DNA of 58,000 bases from Cryptomeria japonica (Eukaryota; Streptophyta; Pinopsida; Cupressales; Cupressaceae). The notes below the pieces were generated by a model, which saw only the letters and a program-made list of their open reading frames with translations, was not told where the DNA came from and searched no databases. A program made the position numbers and the translations under genes. Position 1 is the first letter of the stretch; every line of letters begins with the position of its first letter. The stretch spans positions 41,409,140 to 41,467,139 of the forward strand of contig NC_081411.1 in NCBI RefSeq assembly GCF_030272615.1. The letters run 5' to 3'. Shown one piece after another: positions 32,175-42,750 of this stretch.

Positions 32175-32328
32175 ACACAATCGACCTATTACTATTACGC
32201 AATCAAGCAGATACCATCACGCATTCACTCTATCAGATTTATGCATTTGATCTGTCAGATTCACGCATTCGCTCAGTAGGTATCATGCAATCGCTCAGGT
32301 ATTATTATGCAATCGCCTCTGTCAAGTT
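32175..32328 (+). repeat. 22 bp array, second block (seven units)
   Basis: Units start at 32175, 32197, 32219, 32241, 32263, 32285 and 32307 with no length change. They share the A(C/T)GCA(A/T)TCG half of the first block. Variable halves again differ (for example CTCAGTAGGTATC, ATCTGTCAGATTC). The blocks are 568 bp apart at their starts, out of register with 22. Confidence 0.95.
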
Positions 32329-32435
32329 TTGAGTTTCTGCTTTCTGTTGGTTTATTTTGTTACTAATCTTCTATTTACAGCCTGTGGTGGATTCGCAGAG
32401 AGGATTAGATTAGTAATTTTGCATGCACATCTCAC

Positions 32436-32690
32436 AACAGTTAAAAAGGACATGCATGGATCATCTCACACTTCAATTTTTAGTGCTTAAAATCAACAAC
32501 AGTTAAAAAGGACATGCATGGATAATCTCACACTTCGTTGTTGGTGTTTAAAATGAACATGGGCTAAAATTGACATGCGTGTATCTCACACTTGGTTTTT
32601 GGTGCTTAAAAATCAACAAATGGTTAAAATTGACATGTATGCCTTCATTCTTGGATTTGGTGTTCAAAATTGACATGCACATGCGGATCT
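32436..32690 (+). repeat. Degenerate tandem repeat, about 62 bp period, four units
   Basis: AACAGTTAAAAAGGACATGC ... CTCACACTTC ... GTGCTTAAAATCAAC at 32436 and 32498, then two more divergent copies built on TTAAAATTGACATG and CTTGGTTTTTGGTG. Confidence 0.85.
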
Positions 32691-32786
32691 AACACCTAAA
32701 TTTGGGCTATAAAAAGAACGTGAATCAGGCTGCATTAGATTAAATCATTTTTCATTTTCTTAAGGAAAAAGAACTTTCTATTGTGT

Positions 32787-33135
32787 CTAGGGTGGACCTA
32801 CTATTGCACTAACTGACTTTCTACCCACCATTGGGCCCATGGGAGAAAGAAGGAAGGTACCAATGACATCCAAATTTTTTTTTTGTTCTACATAGTGAGG
32901 GGTATCTTTGACTAGGGATTTCATCACCCCATAGAGGTACTTCGAATTGGGATGTGTTGGGGATATCATCTCTCCTAGCATACTCTGGAGTGGGTTTTTC
33001 GAGCTGCTATATAAATATACTAGTCAGGTGGCTAGAGTGTTGAGTGAATTCGACATATGTGGGGGCCTTCCCTGCACTGATAAGCTCAACTAAAGCCTTA
33101 AGTGGCTTTCTCTGAGAATCCATCATTGGATCGAG
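32787..33135 (-). pseudogene. Antisense decayed coding fragment in E3 leader, family unknown
   Basis: Minus strand gives MDSQRKPLKALVELISAGKA, PTYVEFTQHSSHLTSIFI and, after a frame change, SPTHPNSKYLYGVMKSLVKD, TPHYVEQKKNLDVIGTFLLS and PMVGRKSVSAIVGPP with a stop at 32787-32789. Composition looks like real protein, but I recognise no domain. It could be the end of an antisense extra ORF displaced into the leader, or another insertion. Confidence 0.35.
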
Positions 33136-33690
33136 ATCCCTTGAAACCTAATACTAAGAACCAAATTAGTTGCCAAAAATCCTACATTTAGTGGTTCTAG
33201 GAGTGCGGATCGTACCCCATAGATACCCTTCATGTACCTTACACTATGATACAGGAATCCCTTGGCTAAAAGATCTTCAGATCTTCGGGGTAAGAGAGAC
33301 TGGCATGCCCGAGAAGTGTGTGCTGTGGAGTGGAGCCAGTGCCGCCAGACTCTCTATCTATTCATTTTGTTTCAGTATTTTATTGTAAGGGCCTCACTGA
33401 ATGGTGTCCAATATCCAGCCTAAGATTGTGTTCCATTCTTTTTTATGTATCATTGTGATAGACTAGTATTGAGTTAGTCCTTTGGGCTATTTCAGGCCCT
33501 ATCCCACGTATCTCTGAATTTTTTGAGATTGTATGAAAATTGAGTCAGTCAGCTATACATACCTGCCAACCATTGTTCTTAGATTTGGAAAACTACAAAA
33601 CATTGTCCTACACACGAAATTACCAAAAACAAAGTCCATTTTGAAACTGATTCTCAAAAACGTCCTTACATACTTGTGACCATAGGTAGT

Positions 33691-33817
33691 CCCACTTACA
33701 TCTTCATTATTGTCCATAGTCTTTTGCATAATCCCATCTTACATCCTCATTATCATCCATAGTCTTTTGCATAGTCCCATCTTACATCCTCATTATCATC
33801 CTAAATCTTTTGCATTA
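33691..33817 (+). repeat. Tandem repeat, 43 bp period, three units
   Basis: CCCATCTTACATCCTCATTA ... CATAGTCTTTTGCATAGT at 33733 and 33776, with a slightly shorter first unit at 33691. Confidence 0.9.
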
Positions 33818-33917
33818 TCATCCATATTAGTTGCATAGTCTACAATTTATCATATAGATCTAGACCACATATACGTCTGAGTCCATTATAAGTTATAGGT
33901 CCATAGCCTGTGCCTTC

Positions 33918-34199
33918 ATGGGTCTCCCAAGTGATGGTTTGCTCCCCTTTGAGCAACCTAACCTAGTTCCAAATGACGGTCAACGAGAAATCATTGATTG
34001 TCTAGCTAACTTAGCTTGGGATTTAAGAAGAAGCACTCCCCAGTATATGGGAGTTATATACGAGATAGATATTGAGTCTAGGATTGCTTGTACGATTGAT
34101 AGAGAGATTGAGGATAAACAACTTCGTCAACAAATGGAAAGACTTGCATTAGAGAAAGCTAGAAAGGCTAAAAAGGTCTCACATCAAAATCCTCAATAG
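33918..34199 (+). CDS. Small ORF before E3 gag, unknown function
   Basis: Codes for 93 residues (MGLPSDGLLPFEQPNLVPND ...) and ends TAG at about 34197-34199. The C-terminal third is strongly charged and helical-looking (EIEDKQLRQQMERLALEKAR), possibly a coiled coil, with a Lys-rich end. It lies in a different frame, about 100 bp before the gag start. Tat elements sometimes carry an extra ORF before gag; I cannot say whether this one is expressed. It is intact over its length, unlike its neighbours. Confidence 0.5.
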   Translation: MGLPSDGLLPFEQPNLVPNDGQREIIDCLANLAWDLRRSTPQYMGVIYEIDIESRIACTIDREIEDKQLRQQMERLALEKARKAKKVSHQNPQ

Positions 34200-34296
34200 A
34201 GAGTCTAGTATAGTATTGCATACCTCATATTTACGTCTATTGTCTAGTGTTAGGTCATCATCTTGCATAGAACCATCATCATACAGGAAATTTTAG

Positions 34297-36288
34297 ATGC
34301 CCATCACAAGGTCCCAGAAAGCAAAAGGAATAATGGACCCGAACAACCCACAGTCTGTAAACCCTACTTGGAACATGGACATGTCAACAGGTCAACACTT
34401 AGGTACACAGACAATGTCCACCATAAATGAATTACAACAACATCTGACAAAGGAAGAAATTGAGTCTGCACAGCTGACCCGCATGTCCTCATGATCCTAG
34501 ATGCACTTATACATAGTGATAGGGACAAGCATCTTTCGCTATTAATACAAAATGGGGAAAAATTACCTGAGGATTTTGATGTCACAAAGATTTTACCACT
34601 AGGAAAAACTTTAGGTCAAGATAATAGTCAAACACTACCCTTGACACAAATACAAGCAATGACCTCTAGTCTTCCTCAAAACGTACCTCTTCCAACAAAT
34701 GTCAACACAAGTGCAAACTTTCAAACAAGCGTGTCATCTTCAGTGATCAATGCTAGTATATCATCACATAGCATACCGATAATGTCAAGTATCTCAGCAC
34801 CTACATGGGTTCACATATTGCCTGTTTTACAGTACCTACGAGAACACACAACACACAAGGTTATAATCTTGGTACCTTCCAACAACCTCCTAGTTATGCA
34901 ACCACGAATCCTTTTGTGGGACATACAAACACACAAGGTATACCTTTGACATCAACCGATATTTTGACACAACAAATACAGAGTTTGTAAAAACAGATGA
35001 TAACCATGCAAACTGGTACCAATAAAAAGATCTATACAATGCAAGACTTACGTCCTTATCCATTTGATCACACAGTATATATGCCACCTTTCCCACAACA
35101 TTTTGAAATAGCCAAATTTGATAGATATCGAGGGAAGGGTGATCCTAGAGATCATATCAAAGAATTTTTTATGACATGTATAGAAGTTTCCTTGGAAGAT
35201 ACTTATCTAATGAGACTATTCCCTAAAAGTCTGGGAGGTCCGGCTTTAGAGTGGTTTTCACATCTACCACCAACCATCACGTCATGGGGGGAATTAGCTG
35301 AACAATTTATTGCAAACTTCTCGCACAACATTGACACCCCAGTTACTTTGATGGACTTATGTGCCACTAAGAAATACTAGAATGAAACATTTGCATCCTT
35401 CATACAACGATGGAGGGCTCTCTACAGGAGATGCAAGATAGTCATCCCAGAAACAGAGCAAGTGGATATGTTTATAGAAAATTTGATTCCTAAGATTAAG
35501 TATCCAATACAAATGCAGTGTCTTATCACATTCAAACAAATCACAGAAAAGGCTCTCAAATGTGAGAAGGGCTTGGTAGAACAAGGTCTTATTAAGTATG
35601 GCAACACAAACAATAGTGACAAATCTAAGTTTTGGTCAAAAAACAAAAATGTGACCAATGATGGTATTGTAGACGCTAGAACAATAAACAGAACTCAACC
35701 CGTTTTATCATTGGGAACAAGTCAGTCAACAAATCCACATACCGAGAATAACACCAATGTAAATGCTACACAAAATACAAACACAAGATACCCCAGGGTA
35801 AACCCTCCAAGAAGAAATTACACACCTTTAGGAGAACCTATTGAGTCGGTGCTCAAAAAGTTAATATAGACAAACATGATCACTCTACTGGAAATAAGAG
35901 TATATGAACCAGTTCCATTCAAACCCACATGGTGGAATGAAAATGATTTCTGCGATTATCATAGGACTAAAGGTCACAAAACAGCAAGTTGCTACAAATT
36001 GAAAAACTTGGTCCAAGATATGATAGACCAAGGTGACATCACAATTGAAATGGATAAGACCTCAGCAAACACAAATCATACGATTTTTAAGGATCCTTTT
36101 GTTAAGCATGACAAGGGAAAGCGACCACATCAGGTACCCAAGACAACACGACTAACTACACGAAAGTCTCATACGACTACACTATTCATGCCATTAGTTC
36201 AGGAGATACAACAAGAAAAGATTCACAAGAAACACTTGATCAGGAGGACCAATATCAAGACACTCATAAAGATGACAACCAAATTTTC
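34297..36288 (+). pseudogene. E3 gag, several frame changes
   Basis: Starts MPITRSQKAKGIMDPNN, moves to a second frame near 34490 (LIQNGEKLPEDFDVTK) and a third near 34830, then shows the gag core: YPFDHTVYMPPFPQHFEIAK, FDRYRGKGDPRDHIKEFFMT, YLMRLFPKSLGGPALEWFSH and, after a TAG at 35378-35380, FASFIQRWRALYRRC. The nucleocapsid knuckle CDYHRTKGHKTASC lies near 35960-36000. It aligns over its length with E2 gag. Confidence 0.85.
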
Positions 36289-38451
36289 ATGATATCTGAA
36301 GGACCAAAGTACGATGATGATACGAATCTTTGTCTCCAAGACTGGGGGCAGGATCAACCATCTCATTCAGATTGGTTTGAAGATGGACTCATTGAACATA
36401 TTATGAATGCCAAACATACACATTGGGACTATGAAGAAGGATTTAATATAAATCTAGATAAAATAGCTTATGATACCAATGATACAATTGCTACAATCAC
36501 AATTACTCCTAGAGACAGAGACTATGCAGTCATTACTCATAGGTCAAAGGTAACCTTACAAGGGATACCACAAAATCAACCACCAGTAGTAGGGACTTAC
36601 AATGTAGTTGAACAACTTAAGAAAAATCCGGCACATATATCCTTATTTGAACTACTGCGTATTTCACCCAATCATAGAGCCATACTGAACAAAGCACTTC
36701 AAGATTTAGTAGTGGACAAAGATATAGATGAATGTGCCTTCCAGTCTATGGTAGAAAATATGACACAAGGTACACATATTGCATTTACAGAGAAAGATAT
36801 TCATAGTGATAAATTGCTTCATAATGACCCACTACATTTGGAAGCTTACATTCACAAGAAAAGAATCAGAAGAGTACTTATAGATGGGGGAGCCAGTCTG
36901 AACATTTGTACATTAAAGTTGGTCAAAGCACTGGGATATTCTGAACTTCACATTGATTCCTCCAAAAGGATAAACATCAAGGCTTACGATGATGAAGAAC
37001 ATCCATCTAAAGGCATTGTAACATTACCTGTACAAGTAGGACCAATAACGACAGAGGTCGCTTTTCAAATCTTGGATAGAGAATTGGGATATAACATGTT
37101 ATTGGGCCACCCATGGATCCACACCATGCAAGCAGTACCATCCACATTTCATCAGTGTGTCAAATTCCCATACAATGGTATTGAAATTACCATAAAGGGT
37201 GATCCAAATCCGTTCCAACATTGTAATTATCTAAAAGATAGTGTCGATAATCAGGTACCTATCAATCAAGCTGCACCTCTCACTACACCGTTGGAAACGT
37301 TAAAGATCACAGAAACACAAAAAGATATGCCTACAACATCCTCCTTACAAATAAAGGATATGGGTTGTGGAGAGTACTCTATTGCAAATACTTTAAATGG
37401 GAAACAATTATCTCTTTCTCCTAAGTCCTTTGGGAAACCTCACACTATAGTACAAAAGAAAGACAAAGGAAAAGAAATTGTCAGATACTCAGACTCATGC
37501 TCTTTCATTAGATGGGGAGACTTAGAGGAAGAATCCTTAAACGAAGATGTTAACCATTGGATATATAGAGAAGAAGATCATATGACAACACCCAGAATAC
37601 TTACAGATCAGTATGGCAATGGATTCAAAATACTCCAAAGACATAGATATGATGGTACCATAGGCCTTGGGTTACAAAAACAAGGAAGACTAGAACCTGT
37701 TGTTCCTAATGATAATCCAGGAAATCAAAGATTTGGATACAAGCATGTACAACATATCACACAAGCCAGACAACGTACCCTTGATATACTAAATCGACCA
37801 AGCAAACCATCAGATTACATATCACAAAGGAATTTGTCCACCCAGGATCTTCCATCTTCATCTCAAATAAGCAGTCATATACCTACATCACCAAGCACAG
37901 AATTAGATGGGGAAGACATGAGACAACTCTTGCAAGAACCTACTGCAGAGTTACAAAATGATGCAGTTATTGACACAACAGTACAGGCTAATGTGGCAAC
38001 AGATGTAGGATTACCTCCACCACCTGAATCCCACCCATGGTTATTGTCACTACTTCTACCACGAGAGGCAACTCAGACTCAACCCAACAAAACAGATGAA
38101 GAAAGATTGCAAAGGCTTATACCTGGCTTAAGAAGAATCACTAATGTACAAAGAAGACCAGTCAATCTACAATGGAATCAGGAACAGGAACAAGAAGAAA
38201 TAAGTGATGATAGCCCATATGATGAAACGCATATTGACAGTGAGATAGATTCTCATGATTACGAATTCTTATCACTCCATGATTCTACTCCACCAGAAAG
38301 TGTAATATCAAACAATCAAGTCTTCATGTTATCAGACTCTACTATAGATGGGAATAATGATTTACCCCTACTACATTCACACTTGATTGATTGGGGGAAA
38401 GAAGGAAAACCAACGCTGGATTGGTTTGAAAATGACGAAGCAATTTTATAA
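36289..38451 (+). pseudogene. E3 protease, G-patch and linker, one long open frame
   Basis: 720 codons. Residues about 185-330 are retropepsin, with RRVLIDGGASLNICTL intact and LLGHPWIHTMQAVPSTFHQC. Residues about 435-475 are a full G-patch (TDQYGNGFKILQRHRYDG, then GLGLQKQGRLEPV). The rest is an acidic, Ser/Asp-rich linker (DSPYDETHIDSEIDSHDYEF) ending with WFENDEAIL before a TAA. The protease active site is intact, but upstream gag and downstream RT are in other frames or behind stops. Confidence 0.85.
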
Positions 38452-40382
38452 TTTCTAGGAGTCAGAGAAGGATTTCCGCAAGGTGATCATAAAGTAGGGT
38501 TTGCTATAGACCTAAATAGAACGGCATACTTTGGAGAAGAAAGTACTTCTCAAATAGAAGATAAGGATCAAACTACCCATAATGACAAAAGAGACTTGGG
38601 TAATCTTCCTATGGAAAGAGAAAGTTCAGCATTACTTACAAAGGAAATAGAAGTAAACATAGCAGAAGGGGAAGTTGTACATAACATCCATCTGGCAAAA
38701 TCACTGAGCAAAGAAGAAAAAGATAAATTCATTCATTTTTTCAAACAACGACCTATCAACTTTTCTTGGTCCTATTCAGACATGCCAGGCTTAGATTCTG
38801 AATTAGTGTTGCATCACTTACCATTGATACTAGGAGTTAAACCTTACAAGCAAAAATTGAGAAAAATGCATCCAAGTATCACATTATTGGTTAAAATGGA
38901 ATTACAAAAGTTGTTGGATGTAGGTTTTATCAGACCTATTGACTACGCGGTATGGATATCAAACCCGGTACTTGTGACGAAGCCCATAGGAGGCATCAGA
39001 ATCTGTATCGATTTTTGAGATTTAAATAAAGCTTGCCCTAAGGATGACTTCCCGCTACCTAATATCGACATGATAGTTGACCTAACAACTGGAAATGAGA
39101 TGCTATCCTTAATGGATGGTTTTTCAGGATACAACCAGATTAAAATTGCACCAGAAGATCAACATAAAACGGCCTTTACATGCCCATGGGGAACGTACTG
39201 CTGGAATGTGATGCCATTTGGTCTTAAAAATGTCAGGCCAACATACCAAAGAGCCATGACAACATTATTTCATGACATGATCCATAACATAATGGAAGAT
39301 TACATGGATGACATATTGGCTAAATCACAAACCAGAGAAAGTCACCTTACAGTTCTTACACAGATATTTGATCAATTGGAACAGTATAATGTCAGATTAA
39401 ATCCAAAGAAATGTGTGTTTGGCGTAACAACAGGTAAACTATTAGGGTTTATAGTATCAAACAGAGGAATTGAAATAGACCCTACCAAGGTCAAGGCAAT
39501 CATTGATATGCAACCTCCATCAACACTTAAACAACTCAGAGGGTTACAAGGAATATTGCAATCCATAAGGAGATTCATAGCACAGTTGGTAGATAAGTGT
39601 CACCCATTCCAACATTTACTCAGGAAAGGAGTTACTTTTAAATGGACAGAACAATGTCAAGAAGCTTTCCAAGCTCTAAAAGATTATCTTTTGAACACGC
39701 TAGTGTTAATATCTTCTATTCCAGGACAACCTCTATTGTTGTACATATCAGCAATGAACTCATCTCTGGGAGCTCTATTGGCACAGCATGACAAAAATGG
39801 AAAAGAAAGAGCCATTTATTATATAAGTAGGACTCTGATCGGCTATGAGCTTAATTACACCCCCATAGAGAGAGCATGCTTAGCAATAATCTTTTCATCC
39901 CAAAAGCTCAGACACTACATGTTGAGTCATAAGGTACAACTCATTGCATGGTTTGACCCACTCAAATACCTATTGAGTAGAGCAACATTGACCGGGCGAT
40001 TGGCTAAGTGGGTTATGATCTTGAGTGAGTTTGATATAGAATACATAGACAGAAAAGCTATCAAAGGACAAATCATAGCAGATCAATAGCAGAGGCCCCT
40101 ATACAAGACAGTCATCCATTACTGATAGACTTTCCATATGAATCCGTGTTTACACTAATTGCCTCAGTAATGTGGAAGTTGTACTTTGATGGATCATATA
40201 CAAATCACGGATCTAGAGCAAGAATTCTCTTCATTACTCCTCAAGGGGATGCTATACCTAAGTCATTTAGGATCAATTTCCCATGCACCAAAAATATGGC
40301 AGAATATGAAGCTCTCCTCATAGGACTTCGTACAGTTGTATAATGGAAAATACAAGAGTTACAGGTCTATGGTGATTCACAG
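38452..40382 (+). pseudogene. E3 RT, RNase H and second RNase H, truncated
   Basis: RT: YKQKLRKMHPS, KPIGGIRICIDF then TGA at 39016-39018 (Arg in E1), SLMDGFSGYNQIKI, FTCPWGTYCWNVMPFGLKN and YMDDIL near 39300. First RNase H LLYISAMNSSLGALLAQHD lacks the usual Asp, as in E1. A 1 bp loss near 40086 shifts the frame. The second RNase H keeps its three acids: LYFDGS (near 40178), AEYEALL (near 40302) and GDSQ (40371-40382). It ends exactly where the E5 LTR resumes, so integrase is lost. Confidence 0.9.
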
Positions 40383-41324
40383 TCATATTTGAACCAATTT
40401 GTTTGTAATCTCTATGAGAGAATTAGGTTTTTGTTGTGTTATCAACCTAGTTGATTTGTATTTAAGGTCGATGAAGTTGTTGTGTTAATGGGGTTGGCAA
40501 AATTGGTAGAAATCAGTTGAGTGTGTGGTTGCCTAACCGGTGAATGGATCTGCAGTTTGTGTAAAGGCATATTAAAACTTAAAAGGATCTGATCAAGCAA
40601 ATCTAGTGCTCTTCAAACAAATCAAGAAAACCTGTTGTTTTCTAACAATTACAACAAAATTGAAATCCCCTAACCGGGTAAGCTCTAACAAGCTTGGTTA
40701 CTTTCTAAATCCTCTAACAAGGTGGTCCATTAGCTTGAATTTTCAAATCCTCTACCGAGGCTACTCCTAACAAGGTATTTTTCTTTTCATCAAGACATTT
40801 TTGTAAATCCCTTAACTAGGGGATTCCTAATAGGATCAGTTCTTAATGGGAGTTATTGTAAAATCTTTAACAGGCTTGGCTCCTAACAGGGCAAACTTTA
40901 GAAGAGTTCATATAGCTATATTGTGAGTCTCATCTCACCCTGGTTTTTACCTATTTGGGTTTTCCACGTATAAATATTTGTGTCATATGGTGAATGTTTT
41001 TGTGGTTATGATCTTATGTGTTGATTTGATTAACTACTTAACTATTCTGGTAAGGCATGATAACTGGAAATATTGAGAGATTGAATATGTTGATATATGG
41101 TTAAGCATTTTGATGTTTACAAGATTGAAGTTATTTAATGTTAAGTTGATATAATAGTTAATCGGTTGATGTTGAGTATTCTTGTGAGTATTGATCTTGA
41201 CAAGTGAAAGTTTACTTTGTGTGTTTAAGTTTGAGTTTGGGAAGTTTGTATCAGTTTTTCAAATTACTGATTCACCCCCCCTCTCAGTTATCTACCAGAT
41301 ACTTATTCTTTCATCATACCATCA
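40383..41324 (+). repeat. E5 5' LTR, remaining 3' part
   Basis: TCATATTTGAACCAATTTG onwards aligns with 46358-47303 of the 3' LTR, several percent diverged by eye, and ends TACCATCA directly before the primer site. The first 506 bp of the LTR are missing here (82 of them are at 30127-30208). About 40685-40895 holds a cluster of short palindromes such as CCTAACAAGG, CCTCTACCGAGG and CCCTTAACTAGGG. Confidence 0.9.
40969..40976 (+). promoter_or_regulatory. TATA box in E5 5' LTR
   Basis: CCACGTATAAATATTTG, about 350 bp before the LTR end; the 3' LTR has TGTATAAATT at 46943-46950. Confidence 0.6.
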
Positions 41325-41326
41325 AT

Positions 41327-41338
41327 TGGTATCAGAGC
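41327..41338 (+). promoter_or_regulatory. E5 primer-binding site for initiator tRNA-Met
   Basis: TGGTATCAGAGC is the standard copia primer site, complementary to the 3' end of plant initiator tRNA-Met. It lies 2 nt after the LTR, which fixes the LTR end at 41324. Confidence 0.95.
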
Positions 41339-41395
41339 GTCTCAGATCCTCTTTACCTAAAAGCCTAACATCTTAAGGAAAAGATCTTGTAGATC

Positions 41396-42750
41396 ATGAT
41401 GAAGAAGGAAGGTCTGAAGTTCAACAAAGAAAACTATAGGATATGAAGTGACAAAATGAAGATTTACATCAAGAATCTTGGAAGTTAGTATTGGGCTCAT
41501 TTAGAAACTCGGTATGTTGTGCCCACTGGAATTATGACCCATGATCAGAAGAAATAACAACAAGAGAATAATCAAGCATTAGAGGCTATTATAAGTTCCT
41601 CATCTAATGCTAAATATGTAGATGTTCATGGTCTTGAAACTGCATATGAAGTATGGAAAAAACTTGAAGAGATTTATAGCGGTGATGAACATGTTAAGAT
41701 TGCTAAAGAGGAGAGTTTAAGAGGAAAGTTTGATGACATGAGAATGTCTGAAGGTGAGAATATCCAGCAGTATGGTCCAAGGCTAAAAGAGATAGTTGGT
41801 GAAATAAAGAGTGCAGGAGGGAAAGTGGAAGATGCCACAATAATTGGTAAGGTACTGAGAACCTTGTTACTGGTCTATGTTATCCGAGTTGTAGCCATTC
41901 AGGAGTTGAAATCCATTGACAAAACTATGGTAACTCTTGACTCTATCATTGGCAAACTTACTGCTTTTGAATTAAATGGCTATGATGGTAATATACAAAA
42001 ATTAGAATCTTCTTTCAGAGCTTCTATCTCTAACCATCTGTGAGAAAAAGTAGAGATACTTGTCATGGCTATGAATCTAGATCCAACAAAGATGTTGATG
42101 ATGAAGATAGCTTAGTAGAACTTGAAGCATTGTTGGCAAAACGACTGATTAGAGGCATAGGGAAATATAGAGGTAAACTACCTTTAAAATGTTTTGCATG
42201 CAACAAAATTGGTCATATAGCAGCAAATTGTCCTAATAGTGAAAATGAATACAAGAGAGACAAATTCAAGAAGTATAAGGGTAAAGGCAAGGGAGATTGT
42301 CTTATAGCAATTGATAGTGGTATTATTGATGAAGAATATGATGATTATGCTAGTGAAGATATTATGTTTGTAGCTATTAAGGAAGAGATATCAGATCAGA
42401 AGGCACTAGTGTCTAGGATGGATAATTCTAATGAATGGATCATTGATAGTGGTTGTTCACATCACATGACCGGTGATCGAAGAAAATTTATTTCCTTGAA
42501 GGAATTTGATGGCGGTGTTGTCATATTTGGCAATGACACACCCTATATGGTTAAAAGGTAAGGGAGTTATTTCTCTTAATGGGAAGAGCAGTGTTGACGA
42601 TGTCTATTGGGTTGAAGGTCTAAAGCACAATCTTTTGAGTGTGGCACAACTTAATGACAAAGGATATCCACTGGAGTTTAGAAATGGTATGTGCAAAATC
42701 TTTGACAACCAAGGTGAATTGATTGCAACCGGGAAATAGACCAGAGGTAA
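41396..42750 (+). pseudogene. E5 gag and protease, broken
   Basis: Starts MMKKEGLKFNKENYR; in-frame stops near 41441, 41489 and 41557. The copia gag body follows (VWKKLEEIYSGDEHVKIAKE, then LRGKFDDMRMSEGENIQQY). The frame changes near 42040. The zinc knuckle CFACNKIGHIAANC starts at 42190. The protease has the copia motif WIIDSGCSHHMTGD near 42435, then a frame change near 42560 into GVISLNGKSSVDDVYWVEGL. Gag packages RNA; the protease cleaves the single copia polyprotein. Confidence 0.85.

Larger units (their letters stand above)
31480..33917 (+). other. E3 5' leader, repeat-rich
   Basis: Between the primer site and the small ORF before gag. It contains two 22 bp arrays (31607-31760, 32175-32328), a 62 bp repeat (32436-32690), an antisense decayed coding fragment (32787-33135) and a 43 bp repeat (33691-33817). 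No sense gene is supported. Confidence 0.7.
30209..40382 (+). mobile_element. E3: Tat-like gypsy element, 3' end deleted
   Basis: 5' LTR (30209-31479), a 2.8 kb repeat-rich leader, gag, protease, G-patch, linker, RT, RNase H and a second RNase H, broken off after GDSQ at 40382. Integrase and 3' LTR are missing. It is younger than E1 by look: longer open frames and conserved catalytic residues, but with several frameshifts and stops. Confidence 0.85.

Noticed and set aside
31607-32328. CRISPR-like look of constant and variable halves
   Set aside because: This is plant retrotransposon DNA; the constant part is about 9 bp and degenerate, there are no cas genes, and the unit length is far below CRISPR repeats. 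Kept as a repeat with unexplained structure.
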